A DNA stretch of 5,150 bases from NCBI GenBank assembly GCA_934438035.1, contig CAKSBK010000099.1, positions 1 through 5,150 on the forward strand, read 5' to 3'. The notes under the pieces are model-generated. The model made no database searches. It was given only the letters and a program-made list of their open reading frames with translations, and was not told the origin of the DNA. Position numbers and translations under genes: made by a program. The stretch comes from an uncultured Christensenellaceae bacterium (GTDB lineage: Bacteria; Bacillota; Clostridia; Christensenellales; Christensenellaceae). Of this stretch, positions 1 through 4,620 are shown piece after piece (position 1 is the stretch's first letter; each line of letters starts with the position of its first letter).

Positions 1-183
1 GTCTATAGCCGCCTGAGCCATATCTACAACGGAATCAAAATCCTCTATGTCGCTTTCAAGCGTAAGCCTCTGAGTCATAAAGCTTATGGTCGCCGTAACT
101 CCGTCGATTTTGTTGATTTCCGCCTCCATTTTAGCGGCGCAGTTTGCACAGTCAAGGTTTTCAAGCTTAAATTTCTTTTTCAT
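1..183 (-). CDS. N-terminus of a P1B-type heavy-metal (Zn/Cd/Pb) transporting ATPase, partial
   Basis: The first 61 residues are visible; the gene continues beyond base 1. They form a heavy-metal-associated (HMA) ferredoxin-like domain starting MKKKFKLENLDCANCAAKME, with the metal-binding CxxC at residues 12-15. The DCANCAAKME form is typical of the N-terminal domain of CadA/ZntA-type ATPases, membrane pumps that export Zn(II), Cd(II) or Pb(II) using ATP. The ATPase core lies outside the window, so a stand-alone HMA chaperone cannot be fully excluded. The ATG lies 6 bases after the stop of the ArsR-type repressor gene, and its ribosome binding site (GAGGAG, 193-198) sits inside the last codons of that gene, so the two are almost certainly co-transcribed and translationally coupled. 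The repressor/ATPase order is the classic cadCA arrangement. Confidence 0.85.
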   Translation of the reverse strand, partial: MKKKFKLENLDCANCAAKMEAEINKIDGVTATISFMTQRLTLESDIEDFDSVVDMAQAAID

Positions 184-189
184 AGTATT

Positions 190-546
190 TCACTCCTCTA
201 TATGTTCCATTCCCTGGCTTATCATAGTCCTGACGTGTCCGTCCGCAAGGGAATAAATTACGGTTTTGCCCTCTCGCCTGTTTTTAACGAGCTTTGATTG
301 CTTTAATATGCGAAGCTGATGCGATATTGCCGATTGATTCATATTTAAAAGGTTGGAAATATCGCAGACGCACATATCCGATTCCAAAAGAACGTACAGT
401 ATTTTTATTCTCGTAGAGTCTCCGAAAACCCTGAAAAGCTCCGAAAGATCCGCAAGAAGGTCGTCGTCCGGCATTTTGCTTTTAACTGACTGCACAACGT
501 CCTCATGTACTTTTATAAATTCGCAGCACTCTGCATTATCGTTCAT
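190..546 (-). CDS. cadC: ArsR/SmtB-family metal-sensing repressor, CadC-like
   Basis: This 118-residue winged-helix protein is a metal-responsive DNA-binding repressor that releases its operator when Zn, Cd or Pb binds. Numbering from the ATG at 546, the HTH is around residues 58-86 (recognition region NQSAISHQLRILKQSKLV), followed by the wing REGKTVIYSL. Two metal sites can be read. The alpha3N-type thiolate site has CVC at 59-61 plus N-terminal cysteines 7 and 8, as in CadC. The alpha5 site has D102, H104, H115 and E118, with the spacing of the SmtB/CzrA DxH...HxxE ligands. The frame stays open upstream to 681, but the start at 546 is preferred: AGAGGTG lies just upstream, the length matches CadC (about 120 residues), and the longer version would run through the operator and promoter. 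The ATG at 579 would coincide with the predicted transcription start. Gene symbol is by similarity only. Confidence 0.88.
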   Translation of the reverse strand: MNDNAECCEFIKVHEDVVQSVKSKMPDDDLLADLSELFRVFGDSTRIKILYVLLESDMCVCDISNLLNMNQSAISHQLRILKQSKLVKNRREGKTVIYSLADGHVRTMISQGMEHIEE

Positions 547-550
547 ATCG

Positions 551-557
551 CACCTCT
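551..557 (-). promoter_or_regulatory. Ribosome binding site deciding the repressor start
   Basis: On the minus strand AGAGGTG ends 4 bases before the ATG at 544-546. No comparable motif precedes the upstream in-frame ATG at 577-579, and that codon coincides with the predicted transcription start. Confidence 0.75.
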
Positions 558-560
558 TTT

Positions 561-582
561 CATATGCACATCTGTTCATATG
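561..582 (-). promoter_or_regulatory. ArsR/CadC-type operator, 10-2-10 inverted repeat
   Basis: Read on the minus strand the site is CATATGAACA, a GA centre, then TGTGCATATG. Nine of ten positions pair (one G for T). The core TGAACA..TGT(T)CA matches the established ArsR/SmtB-family operator pattern. It lies immediately downstream of the -10 box, over the predicted transcription start, so bound repressor would block initiation of its own operon and of the ATPase gene. Confidence 0.85.
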
Positions 583-585
583 TTT

Positions 586-614
586 ATGATAATATTTGTC
601 TCCATCCTTGTCAA
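586..614 (-). promoter_or_regulatory. SigA-type promoter of the cadC-ATPase operon
   Basis: On the minus strand a perfect -35 TTGACA (609-614) and a -10 TATCAT (586-591) are separated by 17 bases. A run of A/T (621-638) upstream of the -35 could act as an UP-like element. The predicted start is about 578-580, giving a leader of roughly 33 bases to the ATG at 546. Confidence 0.85.
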
Positions 615-638
615 CCCCTTTTTTTATTTTTTTATAAA

Positions 639-667
639 GTATATTGCCCGACGGCGCTGGATAACCT
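639..667 (+). promoter_or_regulatory. Probable SigF/SigG-type promoter of sigG
   Basis: GTATA (639-643) is followed after exactly 15 bases by GGATAACCT (659-667). The Bacillus SigF consensus is GYATA-N15-GGNNANANT; the match here has one deviation in the -10 (C for A at its seventh position). The predicted start near 675 would give a leader of about 29 bases. sigG being made by SigF and then by itself in the forespore is established in Bacillus; its use here is inference from the motif. Confidence 0.6.
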
Positions 668-703
668 ATTAACTGAAACAACGGTTACATAGGGAGGTCT
701 CTT

Positions 704-1477
704 ATGCTTCACAAAGTAAACATCTGCGGCGTAGACACAACGTCTCTTCCGCTAATTCCCGAAAGAGAGCTTAAGGGCTATTTTGAGAAGATTTATTCGG
801 GCGACAAAGCCGCAAGAGAGGAATTTATACGAGGAAATCTCCGCCTCGTTTTAAGCGTATGCCAACGCTTTTCCGGACGGGGCGAAAATATGGACGACCT
901 TTTTCAGATAGGCTGCGTAGGGCTGATAAAGGCGGTGGATAACTTTGATCTATCCCAAAATGTGCGCTTTTCAACCTACGCCGTTCCCATGATAATAGGC
1001 GAAATACGCAGATATCTCAGGGATAACAACGCAATAAGAGTCTCCCGTTCCTTAAGAGACACCGCAAACCGCGCCTTTTCGGCAAGAAACGAGCTTGCGG
1101 ACGAGCTAATGCGCGAGCCCACCGTGGAGGAAATTGCGGACAGGCTTAAGGCGAACGCAAGCGACGTAGTTTTTGCGCTTTGCGCAGTTCAGGACCCCGT
1201 AAGTCTCTCCGCACCCGTTTATCAGGACGGCGAGGACGCGCTTTATATCGAAGACTCAATTGCGGACGAAAAAAATTCGGACGAACGCTGGCTTTGCTCT
1301 TTAACCTTAAAAGACGCGGTCGAAAGGTTAAACGAGCGGGAAAAAAACATAATTTACTTACGATATTTCGAGGGTAAAACGCAGATGGAGGTTGCAGAGG
1401 AGGTGCACATTTCCCAAGCGCAGGTTTCCCGCCTCGAGAAGTCCGCAATAAAAAACATAAAAAAGAGCTACATATAA
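704..1477 (+). CDS. sigG: RNA polymerase sporulation sigma factor SigG
   Basis: This 257-residue sigma-70 family protein directs RNA polymerase to late forespore genes such as spore protectants, germination proteins and signals to the mother cell. It matches Bacillus SigG (260 residues) from end to end. The N-terminal signature KVNICGVDTTSLP is typical of SigG. Region 2 contains GNLRLVLSV (44-52), MDDLFQIGCVGLIKAVDNFDL and FSTYAVPMIIGEIRRYLRDN (89-108). Region 3 contains REPTVEEIADRL. Region 4 contains LNEREKNIIYLRYFEGKTQM followed by the HTH EVAEEVHISQAQVSRLEKSA. The start has AGGGAGGT (691-698) upstream. The gene stands alone, divergent from the metal operon, rather than after spoIIGA-sigE as in Bacillus and many Clostridia. 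Residue 43 is Arg where Bacillus SigG has Asn45, the position linked to recognition by the anti-sigma CsfB/Gin. Confidence 0.96.
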   Translation: MLHKVNICGVDTTSLPLIPERELKGYFEKIYSGDKAAREEFIRGNLRLVLSVCQRFSGRGENMDDLFQIGCVGLIKAVDNFDLSQNVRFSTYAVPMIIGEIRRYLRDNNAIRVSRSLRDTANRAFSARNELADELMREPTVEEIADRLKANASDVVFALCAVQDPVSLSAPVYQDGEDALYIEDSIADEKNSDERWLCSLTLKDAVERLNEREKNIIYLRYFEGKTQMEVAEEVHISQAQVSRLEKSAIKNIKKSYI

Positions 1478-1519
1478 AATGCGTCCGCCCTTAAGCGGCA
1501 GGTTAATAAGGCGGCATTT
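1477..1519 (+). other. Imperfect hairpin just after sigG
   Basis: AAATG (1477-1481) can pair with CATTT (1515-1519), CCGCC (1485-1489) with GGCGG (1510-1514), and TTA (1491-1493) with TAA (1507-1509), leaving bulges of three and one base and a 13-base loop. No U-run follows, so it is not a textbook terminator. It may protect the 3' end or support the strong terminator just downstream. Confidence 0.35.
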
Positions 1520-1531
1520 AATTGTAATTAT

Positions 1532-1563
1532 GGTGTAATCCCGAATTGTGATTACACCTTTTT
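1532..1563 (+). terminator. Rho-independent terminator of sigG
   Basis: A perfect 9-base stem, GGTGTAATC (1532-1540) and GATTACACC (1550-1558), closes a 9-base loop and is followed at once by TTTTT (1559-1563) and more T-rich sequence. It separates sigG from the downstream island. Confidence 0.9.
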
Positions 1564-1725
1564 ATTTATTTAAGAGCATTTTTTCATTTTCTCTTTTCAT
1601 TATTTCAAAAAGTTGTTTGAGCCGGGAGAAGCTTTTTGCCCCGTTTAAAAAATTTTCTTGAATTAAAATTAAAAGCCGCTTACTCGGGACGCATATATGC
1701 GCATCAGATGTTCTTCAAAGAAAAA
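1564..1725. other. AT-rich gene-free stretch between sigG terminator and the Xre promoter
   Basis: I see no gene or structured RNA here. It holds T-rich runs, a perfect 10-base palindrome GCATATATGC (1691-1700) overlapping a second short one ATGCGCAT (1697-1704), and the octamer ACTCGGGA (1682-1689), which recurs at 3550-3557 on the far side of the island. The left edge of the inserted island probably lies in this stretch. Confidence 0.4.
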
Positions 1726-1743
1726 TTAACCTAAATAGGTTGA
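1726..1743 (+). promoter_or_regulatory. Operator O1, palindrome overlapping the -35 box
   Basis: TTAACCTAAATAGGTTGA contains the inverted repeat AACCTA-AA-TAGGTT (1728-1741). Its right half overlaps the -35 TTGACA. It shares the pattern TTAACC-YAAWTW-GGTTRA with O2, centred 47 bases downstream. It is the likely binding site of the Xre protein encoded just downstream. Confidence 0.7.
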
Positions 1744-1768
1744 CAAAATATTAGATGTAGTATATAGT
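1740..1768 (+). promoter_or_regulatory. SigA-type promoter of the xre gene
   Basis: The perfect -35 TTGACA (1740-1745) and the -10 TATAGT (1763-1768) are separated by 17 bases. The predicted start is about 1775, within O2. The promoter is bracketed by two matching palindromes, as expected for an autorepressed regulator. Confidence 0.82.
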
Positions 1769-1772
1769 ATTG

Positions 1773-1790
1773 TTAACCCAATTTGGTTAA
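1773..1790 (+). promoter_or_regulatory. Operator O2, palindrome between -10 and ribosome binding site
   Basis: TTAACCCAATTTGGTTAA is an 18-base inverted repeat with one mismatched pair (C with T). It covers the predicted transcription start and ends directly before GGAGG (1791-1795) of the xre gene. Its similarity to O1 implies that both bind the same protein. Confidence 0.72.
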
Positions 1791-1802
1791 GGAGGAAATG
1801 CT

Positions 1803-2168
1803 ATGAGCACAAAACTCGGAGCTTTTTTGAGAAAGCTAAGATTACAGCATGGCGAAAAATTAAAAGACATGGCAGAAAACTTAAACGTTTCCTCAGCATT
1901 TCTGTCGGCTGTTGAAAACGGAAAGAAAAAAATGCCGAACGCTTGGCACTACAAATTAGCGGACTTATATAACCTTTCGCCCGAACAGCAAAAGGACTTG
2001 CAAAATGCCGTTATTGAATCCGGAGAAACCCTTGAATTAAACATTAAGGATATTTCTCCGGATAACCGTGAGCTTGCAATATGCTTTGCAAGACATTTTA
2101 ACACCTTGGATGAAGAAACAAGCAAACAGATTTTTACCATCTTAAAACAAAAAGAAGAGGAGGACTAA
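1803..2168 (+). CDS. Xre-family helix-turn-helix regulator
   Basis: A 121-residue protein with an N-terminal Xre/Cro-type HTH (about residues 5-58: LGAFLRKLRLQHGEKLKDMA, then the turn and recognition region NVSSAFLSAVENGKKKMP) and a charged C-terminal part ending in KQKEEED. The C-terminal region is probably a dimer or partner-contact segment; no enzymatic domain is visible. The ribosome binding site AAGGAGG (1789-1795) lies 7 bases before the ATG. It is the first gene of the island, and the two palindromes around its promoter suggest it represses itself and the genes behind it. Small Xre proteins of this layout are known from prophages and integrative elements, often translationally coupled to an ImmA/IrrE-type metallopeptidase; here only a stub of a coupled gene remains. 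Confidence 0.88.
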   Translation: MSTKLGAFLRKLRLQHGEKLKDMAENLNVSSAFLSAVENGKKKMPNAWHYKLADLYNLSPEQQKDLQNAVIESGETLELNIKDISPDNRELAICFARHFNTLDEETSKQIFTILKQKEEED

Positions 2169-2169
2169 T

Positions 2170-2223
2170 TTGACAGAATACATTATCGAGCCTAAATCCG
2201 GACAGAATCTAAGAGAGCTTTAA
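2170..2223 (+). pseudogene. 17-codon stub of a gene coupled to xre, possibly ImmA/IrrE-like
   Basis: A TTG codon at 2170-2172, one base after the xre stop, has a strong GAGGAGG (2157-2163) at 6-base spacing. It opens a frame reading (M)TEYIIEPKSGQNLREL before TAA at 2221-2223. The well-placed ribosome binding site says that a real gene began here. The N-terminal pattern resembles, from memory, the first residues of ImmA/IrrE-type proteins that follow such Xre regulators, but 17 residues are too few to prove it. Immediately afterwards the DUF4417 reading frame takes over in another phase, so an internal deletion probably removed the rest of this gene and the start of the next. Confidence 0.45.
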
Positions 2224-2711
2224 AGGAATTTTTAAATGATGATGTAAACTTTGAAAGAATATGGAACAGACCAAAAACATATCTTCCTATTTTTAAGAAA
2301 TTTGACGGAGTCATTACTCCCGATTTTAGCGTCTATCGTGATATGCCGCTTGTAATGCAGCAATGGAATATTTACCGCAGCCGTGCAATCGGTCATTGGC
2401 TGCAGGAAAACAGTGTGCCGGTCATCCCGAATGTTCGATTTGGAGACGAGCGTACATTTGAAACATCTTGTACAGGCATTCAAAAACACGGGATAATCGC
2501 AGTCGGTTCGCACGGTTCCGTCAAATTGCTTTCGGATCGCAAATACTTTGCCGACGGTTTGAAATACACAGTAAATAAATTAGAACCGAGCGCAATCGTT
2601 GTTTATGGCGCCGCTCCCGATAAAATATTTTTACCATACAAAGAAAAAGGCATCGAAGTACTGCAGTTTGACAGCGACTTTATGAAAAGCCGAAAGGCGG
2701 TGAGCGCCTGA
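2196..2711 (+). pseudogene. N-terminally truncated DUF4417 protein
   Basis: The open frame from 2196 to the TGA at 2709-2711 encodes 171 residues. From FLNDDVNFERIWNRPKTYLP onward they match my recollection of DUF4417, a family of unknown function found in Firmicute phages and mobile elements. Conserved-looking stretches are VITPDFSVYRDMPLVMQQWN, IYRSRAIGHWLQ, VIPNVRFGDERTFE, IIAVGSHGSVKLL, LEPSAIVVYGAAPDKIF and a C-terminal VLQFDSDF. Family members normally carry about 50-80 more N-terminal residues. No start codon lies between the upstream stop (2193-2195) and the first in-frame ATG at 2343, which lacks a ribosome binding site and falls inside the conserved core. The gene therefore appears headless. 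Its stop overlaps the next start (TGATG), so it was once coupled to the toxin-like gene. Confidence 0.72.
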
Positions 2712-3170
2712 TGGGAGCAGGTTTTCACGGCGGGTTCGGTAAAACACGGGGGGCTAAACAAAATGAAACGAATAAATTAATCAATGAACTTGAGCGTAAT
2801 AGTGTAAAATTCAGAAAAGAAGATATTATTTTTATAACCAAGGATAAGACAGGACAAACCGTATGTTAAAAAAAGGTAATCCGTCTGCAGGACTTGAGCA
2901 TATTATAAACGACACAGTAAAGATTTTGCAGAAAAGCATAAAATAAACAGCGATAGCATTGCTTCTCATCTAAATTATGTTTTTACAAACGGAAAAGTTG
3001 AGTATACACGCAAGACAAACAAAAACGGGAAAACAGGCTATGAAAAATTATATAATTTCAAGGAACAGTATTATCTACTGACAGGCGTAGGCACAAACGG
3101 CTTTATAGTAACCGCTTATCCGATAGATAAAACAGTTGCATTAAAATTGAAAGGACGATATGGAAAATGA
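2711..3170 (+). pseudogene. Frameshifted toxin-like protein, possible BECR-fold nuclease
   Basis: Three consecutive segments in different frames read as one protein of about 150 residues. Segment 1 (ATG 2711 to TAA 2867-2869) gives MGAGFHGGFGKTRGAK... and IIFITKDKTGQTV. Segment 2 (about 2866-2909) gives LKKGNPSAGLEHIIN. Segment 3 (2910-3170) gives RHSKDFAEKHKINSDSIASH, then NGKVEYTR, YEKLYNFKEQ and YYLLTGVGTNGFIVTAYPID. Joining them restores GLEHIINRHSKDF, so single-base losses near 2865 and 2910 are the simplest explanation. The glycine-rich start, the GLEHII.RH core and the C-terminal strand motif GTNGFIVTAYP recall small nuclease toxins of the Barnase/EndoU/ColicinE5-D/RelE (BECR) group found at the ends of polymorphic and phage proteins. 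The fold assignment is from memory. No classic slippery site is visible at either break. Sequencing error is an alternative. Confidence 0.6.
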
Positions 3171-3505
3171 GTTCAGAGAAAAAAACAGTACGCTTGATGC
3201 TTGATTATATGCAGGGCCCGATTTGGATTAGTGATGTTGAAACCGGTGAGCCTCTAACAGGAATTAAAACTGTCGATAACGACGAAATTTTAACAAAATT
3301 AAATTTAGAATGTTCTGAATTATATAATAGCTGTTATGAGTTTAATACACATGGTAAGTCTTGCTGGTTTGATGAATATAAATTAAAAAATATTAAAGTC
3401 GATTTATTGTCATTGTTAAATCAAATTAAAGCCCGACTGAACGAAATAAATGACGGCAGCTTTGTGGTTGAAGACTTGGAGACTGAACGATTGAAAAATT
3501 TGTAA
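3167..3505 (+). CDS. Putative immunity protein of the toxin-like gene
   Basis: An intact 112-residue acidic soluble protein with no signal peptide or membrane segment. It contains LMLDYMQGPIWISDVETGEP near the start and ARLNEINDGSFVVEDLETER near the end. I do not recognise a named family. It starts with ATGA overlapping the stop of the toxin-like frame (3168-3170), the tight coupling typical of toxin-immunity pairs. Size, acidity, cytoplasmic character and position all fit an immunity protein that binds and neutralises the upstream nuclease-like domain. Translation may depend on coupling, because no strong ribosome binding site stands alone in front of it (GGACGATATGGAAA). With the toxin broken it would be an orphan immunity gene. 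Confidence 0.65.
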   Translation: MSSEKKTVRLMLDYMQGPIWISDVETGEPLTGIKTVDNDEILTKLNLECSELYNSCYEFNTHGKSCWFDEYKLKNIKVDLLSLLNQIKARLNEINDGSFVVEDLETERLKNL

Positions 3506-3581
3506 TTTTTTCTTTTCGCACTTCTTTGCCTTAAGTTTTTTAATTTTTAACTCGGGAAATTTTCCGCGCAGATTATATAAA
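3506..3581. other. AT-rich right flank of the island
   Basis: No gene is visible. The stretch holds T-runs after the immunity gene, the near-palindrome CGGGAAATTTTCCG, and the octamer ACTCGGGA (3550-3557) that also occurs at 1682-1689 left of the island. The right junction of the inserted segment probably lies here. Confidence 0.35.
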
Positions 3582-3618
3582 AAAACGCGCCCGCAAGGTT
3601 TTTCGCCGGGTGCGTTTT
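3582..3618 (-). terminator. Terminator between the island and the GNAT gene, possibly bidirectional
   Basis: The arms AAAACGCGCCCG (3582-3593) and CGGGTGCGTTTT (3607-3618) pair over 12 bases with one G-T wobble. On the minus strand the stem ends in a run of seven Ts, so it terminates the acetyltransferase gene that stops at 3631. On the plus strand only four Ts follow within the stem, so it may also weakly stop transcription from the island. Confidence 0.85.
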
Positions 3619-3630
3619 AAACGTATTTTT

Positions 3631-4122
3631 CTATAGTTTTTTATAGTAAAGCTCCGTTTTTATTTTTGCGCCGTCAAACCTCGTTTCTTCAAATTCTCCG
3701 TTCGGCACTTTTGTAAAACCGTTTTTAATAAGTACTTTTACAGAGCGCATATTGTAACCGTAAACGTCGGCGTAAACTTGAGTTATGCCCCTTCTTTTCG
3801 CAAATTCCAGCAGCTTTGAAACCGCCTCCGTCATAAGCCCTCTGCCCCAGAAGCTTTTTTTAAGAGAATACCCTATAAACTTTTTTCCGTCATTCTGCGT
3901 AAAGCCGACCGTCCCTATAACGCTTCCCGTGCTTTTTAAAACAACGGCGAATACAAACGGATTATTTAAAAACACGGCGCGCATAATCCCCCGAGTCTCC
4001 TCAAGGCTTCCATGCGGCGCCCAGCCTGCGTTTACGCCCACCTCGGGGGCGCTCATATATTCGTAAAGCGCTTTATCGTCGCTTTCAAGCACGCTTCTTA
4101 AAACAAGTCTTTCGGTTTCCAT
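3631..4122 (-). CDS. GNAT-family N-acetyltransferase, RimJ/RimL type
   Basis: A 163-residue acetyl-CoA-dependent acetyltransferase of the RimJ/RimL (Acetyltransf_3) group; members acetylate protein N-termini, antibiotics or small amines, and the substrate cannot be told here. The canonical N-terminus METERLVLR is followed by VIGTVGF (strand 4), motif A GYSLKKSFWGRGLMTEAV (84-101) with the acetyl-CoA pyrophosphate loop FWGRG, and motif B YNMRSVKVLIKNGF (123-136). The ATG at 4122 is chosen because the family begins at MET; a TTG three codons upstream is also in frame. Neither has a recognisable ribosome binding site, because the preceding gene's terminator-like hairpin occupies that position. 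The gene lies downstream of the second GNAT gene in the same direction. Confidence 0.9.
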   Translation of the reverse strand: METERLVLRSVLESDDKALYEYMSAPEVGVNAGWAPHGSLEETRGIMRAVFLNNPFVFAVVLKSTGSVIGTVGFTQNDGKKFIGYSLKKSFWGRGLMTEAVSKLLEFAKRRGITQVYADVYGYNMRSVKVLIKNGFTKVPNGEFEETRFDGAKIKTELYYKKL

Positions 4123-4129
4123 AAATATC

Positions 4130-4150
4130 AAAAAAGGGGCTTTCTGCCCC
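4130..4150 (-). terminator. Short hairpin terminator between the two GNAT genes
   Basis: On the minus strand GGGGC-AGAAA-GCCCC is followed by six Ts, starting 7 bases after the upstream gene's stop. The stem is short but all G/C. The next gene's ATG begins only 7 bases after the T-run, so this hairpin serves as terminator and also fills the space where a ribosome binding site would be. Confidence 0.65.
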
Positions 4151-4157
4151 GTAAAAT

Positions 4158-4613
4158 TTAAAGAGTCTTTCTGAGCTCGAGAAAATCCTCATCCGCAGGG
4201 TCTTCGTCGTCTCCCAGGTTTATGATGTGGAAATCAAGCATGTCTCTGTATATCCTTATAGCCTTGTGGTTTGAGGGGTGAACCGTAACCTCCACCATTC
4301 TTATTCCGCTGTCTTTAAGGTCGGAAAAAGCGGAAAGCAGCAAAGTCTCCGCAAGTCTTTTTGAGGTCTCGCCCGGCTTTATGAGTATTCCGTATAAAAA
4401 CGCCTTTCCCGGGTTATCAAAATCTCTCATGAAATAAACGCAGCCCAAAACCTCGTCATATTCAACTGCAGCATAAACCCTGCCGTAGCGAATAAACGAG
4501 TGAATTTCAAAAACGGAAAGACCTCCCTTTTGATGAATCTGCGTTTCCAGCTCCACGAGCTGGTCCATAAGGTCGTAATCACTTTCTCTTATGTGAAAAT
4601 ACTCAACAGCCAT
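4158..4613 (-). CDS. Diverged GNAT-family acetyltransferase
   Basis: A 151-residue protein with a GNAT-like layout. YGRVYAAVEYDEVLGCVYFM (43-62) fits strands 2-4, FLYGILIKPGETSKRLAETL (72-91) fits the motif A strand and helix, and VEVTVHPSNHKAIRIYRDML (107-126) fits motif B with the usual N..A..IY pattern, then DFHIINLGDDED. The acetyl-CoA loop (R/Q)xxGxG/A is poorly kept (KPGETSK), so activity is less certain than for the neighbouring enzyme. The substrate is unknown. Two ATGs two codons apart compete: AAGGAG (4621-4626) is only 1-2 bases from the first (4619) but 7 from the second (4613), so the second is chosen. The gene has its own consensus promoter and a hairpin after its stop. Confidence 0.8.
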   Translation of the reverse strand: MAVEYFHIRESDYDLMDQLVELETQIHQKGGLSVFEIHSFIRYGRVYAAVEYDEVLGCVYFMRDFDNPGKAFLYGILIKPGETSKRLAETLLLSAFSDLKDSGIRMVEVTVHPSNHKAIRIYRDMLDFHIINLGDDEDPADEDFLELRKTL

Positions 4614-4620
4614 CGCCATT

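Noticed and set aside
353..589. 78-residue open frame on the plus strand
   Set aside because: It lies opposite the ArsR-type repressor gene and its operator, has no ribosome binding site or family signature, and is a shadow of the real gene.
547..681. 45-residue N-terminal extension of the ArsR-type repressor
   Set aside because: It would translate through the TTGACA/TATCAT promoter and the operator; the family length and the AGAGGTG site support the start at 546.
1146..1448. Arg/Pro-rich open frames on both strands within sigG (also 1180-1377)
   Set aside because: They are low-complexity shadows of the sigG coding sequence without start signals.
1691..1704. GCATATATGC / ATGCGCAT overlapping palindromes as an operator or attachment site
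   Set aside because: They are short, AT-rich and unrepeated elsewhere in the window; nothing ties them to a gene or recombinase.
1949..2513. Minus-strand open frames at 1949-2140 and 2232-2513
   Set aside because: They lie opposite the xre and DUF4417 frames, which carry recognisable protein patterns; no promoter or ribosome binding site is seen for the minus strand.
2860..2915. Programmed -1 frameshifting in the toxin-like gene
   Set aside because: The bases before each stop or shift (GTATGT and ATAAAC) do not form a slippery heptamer, and two such events within 45 bases would be unusual; mutation or sequencing error is simpler.
3785..4066. 93-residue plus-strand open frame
   Set aside because: It is antisense to the well-supported RimJ/RimL-type acetyltransferase.
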